Assembly (NCBI RefSeq): GCF_009498035.1 | Contig: NZ_CP034550.1 | Span: 2,666,001-2,730,000, forward strand | Direction: 5' to 3' | DNA: 64,000 nt | Source: Saccharothrix syringae | GTDB lineage: Bacteria; Actinomycetota; Actinomycetes; Mycobacteriales; Pseudonocardiaceae | Shown here: piece by piece, positions 19,951 through 27,888 of the stretch | How the letters are laid out: each line of letters opens with the position of its first letter | Numbering within the stretch: position 1 is the stretch's first letter | Notes under the pieces: generated by a model | The model's database searches: none | What the model saw: the letters and a program-made list of their open reading frames with translations, nothing else | What the model was told of the DNA's origin: nothing | Program-made: the position numbers and the translations under genes

Positions 19951-20685
19951 GTGTCCGGGTACGACGCGGTGCTGCGGCACGTGGAGTCGGAGCTGACCGC
20001 GGGCAGGCTGGGCGTGGGGGAGCAGCTGCCCGCCGAGCGGCGGCTGGCCGAGGAGCTGGGCGTGAGCCGGGCGACCGTGCGCGAGGCGATCCGGGTGCTC
20101 CAGGCGATGGGCGTGGTGCGCAGCGGCGTCGGGTCCGGGCCCGACGCGGGGACGACGGTGATCGCCGATCCCGCGGGCGGCCTCGGCGCGGCGCTGCGGC
20201 TGCACCTGGCCACGCGGCGGCTGCCGATGGCGGACCTGGTCGACACCAGGGTGATGGTCGAGAGCCACTCGGTGCGCGCCGCCGCCCGGACGCCCGACCA
20301 CCCCGAGCTGGCCCGCGCCGCCGACCTGCTGGCGCGCATGGAGGCGCCGGACCTCGACGCCGACGCGTTCCACCAGCTCGACGCGGACTTCCACGTGGCC
20401 CTCACGGCGGCGGCGGGCAACGCGGTGAACACCGCGGTCATGGCGGCGCTGCGGGACGCGATCCACCGGACCGTGACGGACGCGGTGCGGGCCTTGCCCG
20501 ACTGGTCGCGCACCGCGGTCCGGCTGCGCCGCGAGCACCGGGGCATCCTGCGCGCCGTGCGGGAGGGCGACGCCGAGCTGGCGGCGACCCGGGTGACCCG
20601 CCACGTGCGCGGCTTCCACCGCGAGTGGGCCCGGCACGCGAACGTGGAACTCACCGGCCCCGAACGTTCGACACGACGGCCCTGA
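19951..20685 (+). CDS. GntR/FadR-family regulator of the lactate operon
   Basis: A 244-residue regulator, probably the lactate-responsive repressor of lutABC (LldR/LutR-like). The N-terminal winged helix reads GEQLPAERRLAEELGVSRATVREAIRVLQAMGVV. The C-terminal all-helical FCD domain keeps probable metal-binding positions (RVMVESHSVRAAAR; QLDADFHVALTAAAGN; REHRGILRAVREGD). The GTG at 19951 is chosen for the GGGGAGG 6 bp before it. The last residues (PERSTRRP) and the stop codon are encoded by the first two units of repeat array 2, so the native C terminus seems to have been replaced or extended. Confidence 0.9.
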   Translation: MSGYDAVLRHVESELTAGRLGVGEQLPAERRLAEELGVSRATVREAIRVLQAMGVVRSGVGSGPDAGTTVIADPAGGLGAALRLHLATRRLPMADLVDTRVMVESHSVRAAARTPDHPELARAADLLARMEAPDLDADAFHQLDADFHVALTAAAGNAVNTAVMAALRDAIHRTVTDAVRALPDWSRTAVRLRREHRGILRAVREGDAELAATRVTRHVRGFHREWARHANVELTGPERSTRRP

Positions 20686-21008
20686 ACGTTCGACTCGCGC
20701 GGCTTGAACGCATGACACGCCCGGCTTGAACGCATGACTCGCGCGGTTTGAACGCATGACACGCCGGGTGGGAGCGCTTTCACCGCGCGTGTCCTCCAGT
20801 CGGACACCGCGTGTCCTCCGGTCCGGCACCGCGTGTCATGCGTTCAGGCACCGCGTGTCATGCGTTCAGGCACCGCGAGTCGAACGTTCGGGACCGTCGT
20901 GTCGAACGTTCAGGAGTGGTGAGTTCTGCGTTCGTGGTGTCCGAGTGGAGGACTTGCGGTGTCCGGGTGGAGGACACGCGGTGTTGGAGTGGAGGACACG
21001 CGCGGGGG
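20661..21008. repeat. Mosaic 22-bp repeat array 2 with three interchangeable cores
   Basis: Five direct units begin at 20661, 20683, 20705, 20727 and 20749. After an 18-bp centre, ten units in the opposite sense begin at 20789 and step by exactly 22 bp to 20987. The constant part is ACACGCGG or its complement. The variable part is one of several words: CGAACGTTCG, TGAACGCATG, or GGAGGA/TCCTCC, plus one variant with TTCTGCGTTC. Word order is roughly mirrored, so a long cruciform or hairpin is possible. The array lies between two convergent genes (the GntR regulator and DoxX) and overlaps the end of the first. Confidence 0.9.
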
Positions 21009-21015
21009 CGGTGGG

Positions 21016-21035
21016 CCGGTCCCCGGGAGGACCGG
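21016..21035 (-). terminator. Short hairpin after the DoxX gene
   Basis: CCGGTCC and GGACCGG form a 7-bp stem with a 6-base loop, 20 bp beyond the DoxX stop. It is flanked by further G/C complementarity. This is a modest terminator candidate for the peroxidase-DoxX unit. Confidence 0.5.
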
Positions 21036-21054
21036 GGGCCGGCGCACCGCGTGG

Positions 21055-21492
21055 TCAGCTCGTCCGGGTGGTGGTCCGGCCCAGGAGGACCAGGACCGCG
21101 CAGACGAGCACCACGTTCTTCAGGACGAATTCGCCGTTGGTGGTGAGCAGGAGGGGGTTGCCGTGGAAGATCACCAGGGTCGGCGCCTGGACGAAGACCA
21201 GGAAGGTCCCGACCAGGTGGACCGCCGCGACGACCAGCGTCAGCCGCGGCAGCCACCCGAGCAGCAGCACCAGCCCCAGCACGACCTCGAACCAGCCGAG
21301 GGCGGGTACCAGGAACCCCGGGTCCACCCACGGCACGGCCGCCTCCACCAGCTCCGCCACCGGCGAGGCGCCGGTGACCTTGAGCGCGCCGAACCAGAGG
21401 AACACCACGGCGATCGACCACCGCAGGGCGGGAGCGGCCCAGCGGTCGAGCCGCTCCCGCGGGGTGGTCCGCTCGACCGAGCGGGTCGCCAC
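21055..21492 (-). CDS. DoxX-family membrane protein
   Basis: A 145-residue four-helix membrane protein of the DoxX/DoxD-like family. Helices lie at about 24-44 (with RWSIAVVFLWFGALKVTG), 60-80, 85-105 and 122-140. The insertion with FVQAPTLVIFHGNPLLLTTNGEFVLKN is typical of the group. The GTG at 21492 lies 2 bp beyond the stop of the haem peroxidase gene, so the two are one transcription unit. DoxX proteins act in respiratory or redox-stress membrane complexes; a quinone-linked partnership with the peroxidase is inference. Confidence 0.88.
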   Translation of the reverse strand: MATRSVERTTPRERLDRWAAPALRWSIAVVFLWFGALKVTGASPVAELVEAAVPWVDPGFLVPALGWFEVVLGLVLLLGWLPRLTLVVAAVHLVGTFLVFVQAPTLVIFHGNPLLLTTNGEFVLKNVVLVCAVLVLLGRTTTRTS

Positions 21493-21494
21493 GC

Positions 21495-23144
21495 TCAGTC
21501 CCCGAGGGGGTTGAGCAGGTCCGCCTTGCCCTCGAAGGCGAACAGGAGCAGGTCGGTCATCCGGAACGTCCGGTCGTCCGGGCCGAACGTCGGCCGCCAC
21601 GAGGGCTGGCGCACGATCGAGGTGCGGCTGCCCTCGATCGACCGGTGGAACGTCTCGGCCACGATCCGGCCGCCCACCGGCCCGAGCAGGCCGTTGTTGG
21701 CCTCGGCCTCGCGCAGCACGTAGAACCACAGCGGGGTCGCGGCGGTCACCGCGTCCTTCTGCGCGTCGGTGAGCCCGTCGAGCACGGCGCCACCGTTGCC
21801 CACGAGGATCTGCTCGGCGGTCAGCGGTGGCACGCCGAACAGCTCCGCCATCTGCTGCCCGGAGGCCAGGCGGACCATGCCCGCCCGGGTCAGGTTGCGG
21901 AAGGCGAGGTTGCGCTGGATCTCGGTGAACTCGGTGCCGCGCCCGCCGAACGTGCCCGCCGGCAGCTGCGCCAGCGGGTCCACCAGCAGGGAGTCGATCC
22001 GCTTGGTCACGTTGCCGCCGTTCGGCGTCGGCGGCACCAGGTCCGGCCGGTCGACCTCGGTGAAGTCGTACAGCCTGCGGAAGTCGGCGATCCAGTTGGT
22101 GGGCAGCACGTCCACCGTGCCGGAGTTCGGGTCGTCCAGGTCCGGCAGCGTCGAGCCCGGGTCGAAGTTGCCCGAGGTCCCGGTGAACACGAACAGCAGG
22201 AACAGCGTGGCGATCCCGCCGGGGCCGTTGGTGTTGAACACCCGGTTCCACTGGTAGGCGCCCCGGACCTGGCTGTGCCCCAACCGGTACGCGGCCACCG
22301 AGAACTCCAGCGGCATCGTGGGGCGCAGCCCCCGGCCGGGCGCCTCGAAGAAGCGCCTGCCGTTGGTGAACACGTCGTCCACGATGGCCGGGTCGACGAT
22401 CCGCGGCAGGAAGTCGTGCCGCAGCATCCACTGGTAGTGGCGCACGACCTCCTCGCGCGCCGCGGTGAACAGCCGCCGCCCGCTCAGGCCGCGCAGCGCC
22501 AGCTCGTCCACCACCCGGTTGTGGAACCTGATGAACGCCAGGTGCGTCTGGGCGACCACCAGGTTCTCGTCGTTGCGGGTGTCGGGGATCAGCGGTCGCC
22601 GCCGGTCGGCGCCCGTCGCGCCCGCCGCGCCGAACCGCGGCAGGTCGAACCCCTCCAGCGACACGTTGGTCCGCTCGTCGGGGAACGCGACGGGCGCGGT
22701 GGCGCCCACCTTGAGCTTGACCCCGTCGGCGGCGTAGAAAGCCCGGTCGTTGGGGTCGCCCGGCCCCCGCCCGTACACCGAGTCCAGGTCCAGCGCCGGC
22801 GACCGGCCCTGCACCAGGTCGTCGAGGTTGACGTCCTGCCCCAGCTGCGACTCGGTGCGGTCCATGGTCAGGTCGTGGTCGACGAACTGGCCGAGGTAGG
22901 TGAAGCCCGCCGGGATCGGCGGATTCGCGGAGTCCGGCTGCGGACCCGCCGCGGTCATGGCGGTGGCGAGGGCGATCCGGGTCTCCTCGTCGAGCGGGGT
23001 CCCCTCCGGCCCCAGGCGCGAGAAGCGGAACCGGCGCAACTCCTCCACCGTCATCGGTTGGCGCACGGTAGCCACCCCCGTGCGGTCGAACTCCAGCACT
23101 CCTTCGCCCACGACGAAGAAGCTGCTGGTGCCGTGCTTTCTCAT
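21495..23144 (-). CDS. Animal-type (peroxidase-cyclooxygenase superfamily) haem peroxidase
   Basis: A 549-residue haem peroxidase. The active-site pieces are all present: GQFVDHD with distal His90 and Gln86, PDTRNDE with distal Arg190, and the proximal helix AYRLGHSQV with His290. The HNRVVDEL stretch after the Arg is also standard. No signal peptide is seen (MRKHGTSSFFVVGEG), so the protein seems cytosolic unless bound to its DoxX partner. The length suits a minimal catalytic domain. The substrate (halide, phenol or lipid) cannot be read. The family is uncommon in bacteria and often acquired by transfer, but base composition here matches the neighbours. Confidence 0.93.
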   Translation of the reverse strand: MRKHGTSSFFVVGEGVLEFDRTGVATVRQPMTVEELRRFRFSRLGPEGTPLDEETRIALATAMTAAGPQPDSANPPIPAGFTYLGQFVDHDLTMDRTESQLGQDVNLDDLVQGRSPALDLDSVYGRGPGDPNDRAFYAADGVKLKVGATAPVAFPDERTNVSLEGFDLPRFGAAGATGADRRRPLIPDTRNDENLVVAQTHLAFIRFHNRVVDELALRGLSGRRLFTAAREEVVRHYQWMLRHDFLPRIVDPAIVDDVFTNGRRFFEAPGRGLRPTMPLEFSVAAYRLGHSQVRGAYQWNRVFNTNGPGGIATLFLLFVFTGTSGNFDPGSTLPDLDDPNSGTVDVLPTNWIADFRRLYDFTEVDRPDLVPPTPNGGNVTKRIDSLLVDPLAQLPAGTFGGRGTEFTEIQRNLAFRNLTRAGMVRLASGQQMAELFGVPPLTAEQILVGNGGAVLDGLTDAQKDAVTAATPLWFYVLREAEANNGLLGPVGGRIVAETFHRSIEGSRTSIVRQPSWRPTFGPDDRTFRMTDLLLFAFEGKADLLNPLGD

Positions 23145-23469
23145 GGACCCCCCTGGTCTGTTTCACACCTCCGGGTGAACCGGAGGCCAAGGCGAACACC
23201 CCCTGTGATCGCCCTGTACTCCACATGTACCAGGGTTCGTTGATCGGATACGTGGGTTTTCGGCGCCGGCGCCGGCCGCGTTAGTCCAGACGGCTTGGCA
23301 ACCGGCAGGTCAGGGACTTCCGGCTTGGGGCGCGGGCGTCGGAGGTCTCAGGGAGGGCGCAGGCGGGGGTGGGTGATCGTTGATCCTGGGCGAAAACGTC
23401 CTGCGGTCCGAAGAGGACGGAGGATCGATCACACGGTGAGGATCACCGGCGCGGGCCCCGACGAGGTGC
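23145..23469. other. Intergenic region upstream of the haem peroxidase
   Basis: No gene is supported. A structured block at 23373-23432 has outer arms GTGATCGTTGATCC and GGATCGATCAC and an inner stem CGTCCT (23397-23402) with AGGACG (23414-23419). It could be an RNA hairpin or a remnant element end. The peroxidase promoter should lie in 23145-23260. Confidence 0.5.
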
Positions 23470-24351
23470 CTACCTGGTCGGTGAGCCGGTGGTGCCTTGA
23501 GCGGACCCCGGGGCGGAGGCGCGGCGCGCGGCGGCCGGGCGCAGGCGGTTCATCACCCCCATGTACGAGGCGGGGAACAGGCGCGCCAGCAGGTCGGGCA
23601 CGACCGCGCTCGCCGCGATCAGCACGCGGCCCCGGCGCTTCTCCACGCCGGCCAGGATCTGCTCCGCCGCCTTGTCGGCGGGGTAGGTGAGGAGCTTCGC
23701 GAAGTTCGCCTTGCCCTCCTCGGCCTCGGCCCGGTCGACGCCCCGGGCCACGCGCGCGGTCTCGGCGATGCGGGTGCGGATGCCGCCCGGGTGGACGCAG
23801 GTCACGCCGACGCCCCGGTCGGCCAGCTCGTGCCGCAGCGCCTCGGTGAAGCCGCGCAGGGCGAACTTGCTGGCCGAGTACGCGGTCTGGCCGGGCGGGG
23901 CGATGAGGCCGAACAGGCTCGACACGTTGACCACGTGGCTGCCCGGGGACTCCAGCAGGCGGGGCAGCAGCAGGCGGGTGAGCGCCACGGGGGCGCGGAA
24001 GTTGACGTCCACCACCCAGTCGAACTCCTCGGCGGCGACCTGGTCGAAGGTGCCGCCCAGGGCGACGCCGGCGTTGTTGACCAGCAGGGTGACGCGCGGG
24101 TGCCGGGCCAGCAGGTCGGCGGCGACCGCGTCCAGGCCCGCCACGTCGGCCAGGTCCGCCACGACCCGGTCGACCGCGACGCCGCGGATGCGGCCGGCGA
24201 CCTCGGCGAGCCGGTCGGCGTCCCGGTCGACCAGCACCAGGTCGCTGCCGCGCCGGGCCAGGCCGTACGCCATCTGCTCGCCCATGCCGCTGGCCGCGCC
24301 GGTGAGGACGGCGGTGCCGCCGGCGAACCGGTAGCGGGGGAGCTGGGACAT
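23470..24351 (-). CDS. Short-chain dehydrogenase/reductase (classical SDR)
   Basis: A 293-residue NAD(P)-dependent oxidoreductase. The Rossmann start is TAVLTGAASGMGEQMAYGLA, with a D after the second strand (LVLVDRDADRL) favouring NAD(H). NNAG is present, and the catalytic Tyr-Lys pair lies in TAYSASKFALRGF. The C-terminal extension (KRRGRVLIAASAVVPDLLARLFP) resembles SDRs that act on hydrophobic or lipid substrates. The ATG at 24351 has GAGGAGG upstream. It is a single gene with an AraC regulator beyond a repeat-rich spacer. Confidence 0.9.
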   Translation of the reverse strand: MSQLPRYRFAGGTAVLTGAASGMGEQMAYGLARRGSDLVLVDRDADRLAEVAGRIRGVAVDRVVADLADVAGLDAVAADLLARHPRVTLLVNNAGVALGGTFDQVAAEEFDWVVDVNFRAPVALTRLLLPRLLESPGSHVVNVSSLFGLIAPPGQTAYSASKFALRGFTEALRHELADRGVGVTCVHPGGIRTRIAETARVARGVDRAEAEEGKANFAKLLTYPADKAAEQILAGVEKRRGRVLIAASAVVPDLLARLFPASYMGVMNRLRPAAARRASAPGSAQGTTGSPTR

Positions 24352-24454
24352 GCGGCCTCCTCGGGGGCGGTGCTGGGAACCCGGTGCGGGGCCCAGTGTG
24401 GCGGATGCGCGACGGCCCGGCTTGACCCCGGGCGACAGGAATTTGACCACAGGC

Positions 24455-24529
24455 GACGCCGGCCTGGTCGACGCCGGCCTGGTCGACGCCGGCCTGGTCG
24501 ACGCCGGCCTGGTCGGCACCGGCCTGGTC
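24455..24529. repeat. 15-bp tandem repeat (five copies)
   Basis: GACGCCGGCCTGGTC occurs four times (24455-24514), followed by GGCACCGGCCTGGTC (24515-24529) and a degenerate half unit. It lies in the 271-bp spacer between the SDR and AraC genes. It is a likely variable-number locus. The multiple-of-three period means long false frames cross it. Confidence 0.85.
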
Positions 24530-24622
24530 GGCACCGATTCGGGTGGCGTCACCCCGAGTGGTCTCGCGCTCGGTGATCTCGCGCCCGGCGACCGCACACC
24601 CGCGACCTCACCACCGGCGACC

Positions 24623-25636
24623 TCACACCCCGCCACCCCGCCCCCGGCGGCGGACGGCGCTCGGCGTGGTGCCCCACCACCGCCGGCAGCACCGGCTCAG
24701 CGCCGACTGCTCGGACAGCCCCAGCAGGCCGGCGACCTGGCTCATCGGCATCCTGGTGGTGGTCAGGTAGCGCTCGGCGGCCTCCCGGCGCACCTCGTCC
24801 AGCACCGCGGCGAACGTCGTCCCCTCGGAGGCCAGGCGGCGCTGCAGGGTGCGCGGGTGGAGGGTGACGAGCCGGGCGACCACGCCGACCTCCGGCGGCA
24901 TCGTGCCGAGGGAGCGGGTGAGCACCGCGCGCACGCGGGCGGCCGTGCTCGCGTCCTCGCCGGGGCTCTGCTCGGCCAGGAACGCCAGTGCCAGCCGCCA
25001 CGTGCGCTCGTCGCCGCCGGGCAGCGGTTCGTGCGCCAGGGCGCGCGGCAGCCGGAGCATCGGCGCCTCGCGTCCGATGTGGACGGCCGCCTGGAAGAAC
25101 TCCTCGTACACCGACAGCGGCGCGGCGGGCGTGTGCGGCAGCTCCACCGAGCGCAGCCGGTAGCGGTCGCCGAGCAGGAAGCCGATGGAGCGGTGCAGGA
25201 AACCCAGGCCCAGGTCGACCGCCTGCGCCGGCACCGGCCGCACCGGCAGGCCGTAGCGCAGCGCGGCCACGTCCGGTGCGCCGTACGGGTCGTCGACCAG
25301 GGTCAGGCTCAGCGACCGGGCGTGCACGAACAGGTAGCGGGACGCGCACTCCAGCGCGTCCGCCACGGTCGGCGAGTTCTGGATGGCCAGCGCCAGCGGG
25401 CCCAGCATGCCGAAGTCCTGGCGGGCGGCGACCCGCAGGCCCAGGTCCGGGCAGCGCAGCCCCTCGGCGGCCAGCTCCAGCACGGCGGTCAGCGCGCGGT
25501 CGGGCACCAGCAGGTCGTCGACGTCCAGCGCGGCCGGCGGCAGGCCCGCCTCGCGGGCGTAGTCCTCGGCCCGGCCGCCCAGCTCGGCCACCGTCGCCCG
25601 GAACCCCCGCAGGCCCGCGGACCGGATCACCGTCAT
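24623..25636 (-). CDS. AraC-family regulator (OruR/ArgR-type with N-terminal sensor)
   Basis: A 337-residue regulator. The N-terminal ligand domain (about 15-190) has the family pattern of REAGLPPAALDVDDLLVP and DFGMLGPLALAIQNSPTVADALE. The C-terminal double HTH (about 235-330) has HPRTLQRRLASEGTTFAAVLDEVRR, then AERYLTTTRMPMSQVAGLLGLSEQSALSRCCRRWWG. It is divergent from a flavin monooxygenase gene with 69 bp between starts, so it probably activates that gene. The ATG at 25636 is used; an in-frame TTG lies slightly upstream. Confidence 0.9.
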   Translation of the reverse strand: MTVIRSAGLRGFRATVAELGGRAEDYAREAGLPPAALDVDDLLVPDRALTAVLELAAEGLRCPDLGLRVAARQDFGMLGPLALAIQNSPTVADALECASRYLFVHARSLSLTLVDDPYGAPDVAALRYGLPVRPVPAQAVDLGLGFLHRSIGFLLGDRYRLRSVELPHTPAAPLSVYEEFFQAAVHIGREAPMLRLPRALAHEPLPGGDERTWRLALAFLAEQSPGEDASTAARVRAVLTRSLGTMPPEVGVVARLVTLHPRTLQRRLASEGTTFAAVLDEVRREAAERYLTTTRMPMSQVAGLLGLSEQSALSRCCRRWWGTTPSAVRRRGRGGGV

Positions 25637-25705
25637 GTCGTCCAGGGTCAAATAGTTGTCGCCCCCGGTCAAGAGGCCGCCGACGGCGCGGACCACACTG
25701 GTGGC

Positions 25706-27196
25706 ATGACCACTCCCGAGCACGTCGACGTCGTCATCGTGGGCGCCGGGCTGTCCGGCATCGGCGCGGCCCACCGCCTGCGCACCGGGTGCCCCGGCAA
25801 GTCCGTGGCGGTCCTGGAGGCGCGGGACTCGATGGGCGGCACGTGGGACCTGTTCCGGTACCCGGGCATCCGGTCGGACTCGGACATGTTCACGCTCGGG
25901 TACCCGTTCAAGCCCTGGCGCGACCCGAAGTCGATCGCCGACGGGCCGTCGATCCTGTCCTACATCCGGGAGACCGCCCGGGAGTCCGGCGTCGACCGGC
26001 TCGTGCGCTACCGGACCAGGGTGGTCGCCGCCGACTTCGACACCCGGACCTCGCGCTGGACGCTGACCGTGCACCGCCGCGACGAGTCCGGCGCGGTCGA
26101 GGAGGGCACGCTCACCTGCGGCTTCCTGTACTCGTGCACGGGTTACTACGACTACGAGCGCGGCTACGACCCGGTGTTCCCGGGCGTGGAGTCGTTCGGC
26201 GGCGAGGTGGTGCACCCGCAGTTCTGGCCCGAGGACCTGGACTACGCGGGCAAGCGCGTGGTGGTGATCGGCAGCGGGGCGACCGCGGTGACCCTGGTGC
26301 CCTCGATGGCCGAGACCGCCGCGCACGTGACCATGCTCCAGCGGTCGCCGACGTGGATCGGCCCGGTGCCCGGCCGGGACAAGGTCGCGGACCGGCTGCG
26401 CGAGCTGCTGCCCGCGCGCGTGGCGCACCGGCTGGCGCGCGGCAAGAACATCGCCTTCGGCGTGGCGTTCTACCAGTTCTGCCGCCGGTGGCCGCGGGCG
26501 GCGCGGCGGGTGCTGACCCGGCTGGCCGGGCGGGCGCTGGGCGACCCGGCGGCGGTGCGCGAGCACTTCACGCCCACCTACGACCCGTGGGACCAGCGGC
26601 TGTGCGCGGTGCCGGACTCGGACCTGTTCCGGGCCGTCAGGGCGGGGCGGGCGTCGGTGGTGACCGACCACGTCGACTCGTTCGTGCCCGAGGGCGTCCG
26701 GCTGCGCTCCGGGCGGGTGCTGCCCGCGGACGTCGTGGTCACCGCGACCGGGCTCCGGCTGCTGGCGCTGGGCGGGATCGCGCCGTCGGTGGACGGGCGC
26801 GAGGTCGTGCTGTCCGAGCAGTTCCTGTGGCGGGGCGCGATGATCACCGGGCTGCCGAACTTCGCGGTGTGCGTCGGCTACACCAACGCGTCGTGGACGC
26901 TGCGGGCCGACCTGACCTCGCGGCTGGTGTGCCGGGTGGTCGACTTCATGGACGAGCGGGGGTACGCGGCGGTGGTGCCGACGCCGGACCGGGCGCTCGA
27001 CCCGCGGCCGATGCTGGACCTGGCGTCCGGGTACGTCCAGCGGTCGATCCACGCCTTCCCGCGGCAGGGGGACAGCGGGCCCTGGCGGGTGCGGCAGAAC
27101 TACCCGCTCGACGCGGTGGCCACGCTGCGCGGCGACCTGGGCCGCCAGCTGACCGGCACGCCCCGGCGGCCGGTGCCGCTCGACCGGGTGCGGTGA
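25706..27196 (+). CDS. Flavin-containing (Baeyer-Villiger-type) monooxygenase
   Basis: A 496-residue FAD- and NADPH-dependent oxygenase. The FAD-binding GAGLSGIGAAHRL is at residues 13-25. The Baeyer-Villiger fingerprint F-x-G-x3-H-x3-W appears as FGGEVVHPQFW near residue 170. The NADPH-binding GSGATAV follows. It should insert oxygen into a ketone or hydroxylate a lipophilic substrate. Length is normal. The divergent AraC gene is the likely regulator, consistent with catabolism of an aliphatic or cyclic ketone. Confidence 0.93.
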   Translation: MTTPEHVDVVIVGAGLSGIGAAHRLRTGCPGKSVAVLEARDSMGGTWDLFRYPGIRSDSDMFTLGYPFKPWRDPKSIADGPSILSYIRETARESGVDRLVRYRTRVVAADFDTRTSRWTLTVHRRDESGAVEEGTLTCGFLYSCTGYYDYERGYDPVFPGVESFGGEVVHPQFWPEDLDYAGKRVVVIGSGATAVTLVPSMAETAAHVTMLQRSPTWIGPVPGRDKVADRLRELLPARVAHRLARGKNIAFGVAFYQFCRRWPRAARRVLTRLAGRALGDPAAVREHFTPTYDPWDQRLCAVPDSDLFRAVRAGRASVVTDHVDSFVPEGVRLRSGRVLPADVVVTATGLRLLALGGIAPSVDGREVVLSEQFLWRGAMITGLPNFAVCVGYTNASWTLRADLTSRLVCRVVDFMDERGYAAVVPTPDRALDPRPMLDLASGYVQRSIHAFPRQGDSGPWRVRQNYPLDAVATLRGDLGRQLTGTPRRPVPLDRVR

Positions 27197-27236
27197 GGTC
27201 GGATGCGGTGAGGTCGGGGGCGGTGGGCGCCCCCGG

Positions 27237-27773
27237 TCAGGCCCGGTAGCGCAGCCCGTCCACCACGAGGTCCAGCATGCCGTCGACCGGGCCGAGCTCG
27301 GCGGCCGCGGTGGCGATGCCGCTCACCGTGCCCAGCACGTCGGTCGGCACCACGTCGGCCCGGCCCATCGCGTCCAGCAGCCGGGCCATGGCGCCGGTGA
27401 GCAGCTCGCGGCTCTCCGAGTACGGGTCCGCGCCCGAGGCGATGACCGCGCGCAGCGCGTCCGCCATGCCGTGCTTGGTCGCCACGTACTCGACGAACCG
27501 GCCCAGCCACGCCCTGGTCGCCCGGTCCGGCGGCAGGGTCTCCAGCAGGCCGGGCACGGCGTCGCACAGCTTGCCCAGCTCGTTGCGGTAGACCGCCTCC
27601 ACCAGCGCCTCGCGGGTGGGGAAGTGGCGGTACAGGGTGCCGATGCCCACGCCCGCGCGCTTGGCGATCGACTCCAGCGCCACGTCCGCGCCCTCGGCGG
27701 AGAACGCCTCCAGCGCGGTGGCCAGCAGGCGGTCGCGGTTGCGCTGGGCGTCGGCGCGCAGCGGACGCGGCAC
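27237..27773 (-). CDS. TetR-family regulator of the adjacent SDR
   Basis: A 178-residue repressor. The HTH is RDRLLATALEAFSAEGADV followed by LESIAKRAGVGIGTLYRHFPTREALVEAVY. The GTG at 27773 has AAGGAGG upstream. It faces an SDR gene across 115 bp that contain two large palindromes. The ligand is unknown, but from memory this TetR/SDR pairing with a GGAGG-NN-CCTCC operator is common in actinomycetes. Confidence 0.9.
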   Translation of the reverse strand: MPRPLRADAQRNRDRLLATALEAFSAEGADVALESIAKRAGVGIGTLYRHFPTREALVEAVYRNELGKLCDAVPGLLETLPPDRATRAWLGRFVEYVATKHGMADALRAVIASGADPYSESRELLTGAMARLLDAMGRADVVPTDVLGTVSGIATAAAELGPVDGMLDLVVDGLRYRA

Positions 27774-27805
27774 GTGTGCCTCCTTGTGACGTGGAACACC
27801 ATGAA

Positions 27806-27855
27806 AAGCGGAGGAGCCTCCGGTTAACTGGGAGCTACCGGAGGGCCCTCCGCTT
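27806..27855. promoter_or_regulatory. Twin TetR operators between regulator and SDR
   Basis: AAGCGGAGGAGCCTCCGGTT (27806-27825) and ACCGGAGGGCCCTCCGCTT (27837-27855) are each palindromic. They are also near-perfect inverted copies of one another. The SDR start lies 34 bp downstream and the TetR start 33 bp on the other side. They are the evident binding sites for the divergent TetR protein. Confidence 0.8.
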
Positions 27856-27888
27856 GAAGTGTACGGCTACCGAGCACACGGAGCAGAC

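Noticed and set aside
20767..20780. LacI-type operator GGTGGGAGCGCTTTC in the centre of array 2
   Set aside because: It deviates from the palindrome and lies between convergent gene ends, so a regulatory role is unlikely.
20661..21008. CRISPR array
   Set aside because: No unique spacers of constant length: the 22-bp units are contiguous, both halves of a unit recur, and no cas genes are near.
20756..21514. Apparent proteins across repeat array 2
   Set aside because: Repeat translation only; no family motif and they run into the antisense of DoxX.
23295..23690. 131-aa open frame in the peroxidase upstream region
   Set aside because: Arg-rich, overlaps the SDR gene antisense and has no ribosome site.
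24350..25705. N-terminal extension of the flavin monooxygenase frame through the 15-bp repeat
   Set aside because: The period is a multiple of three so the frame stays open; the true FAD-fold start is at 25706.
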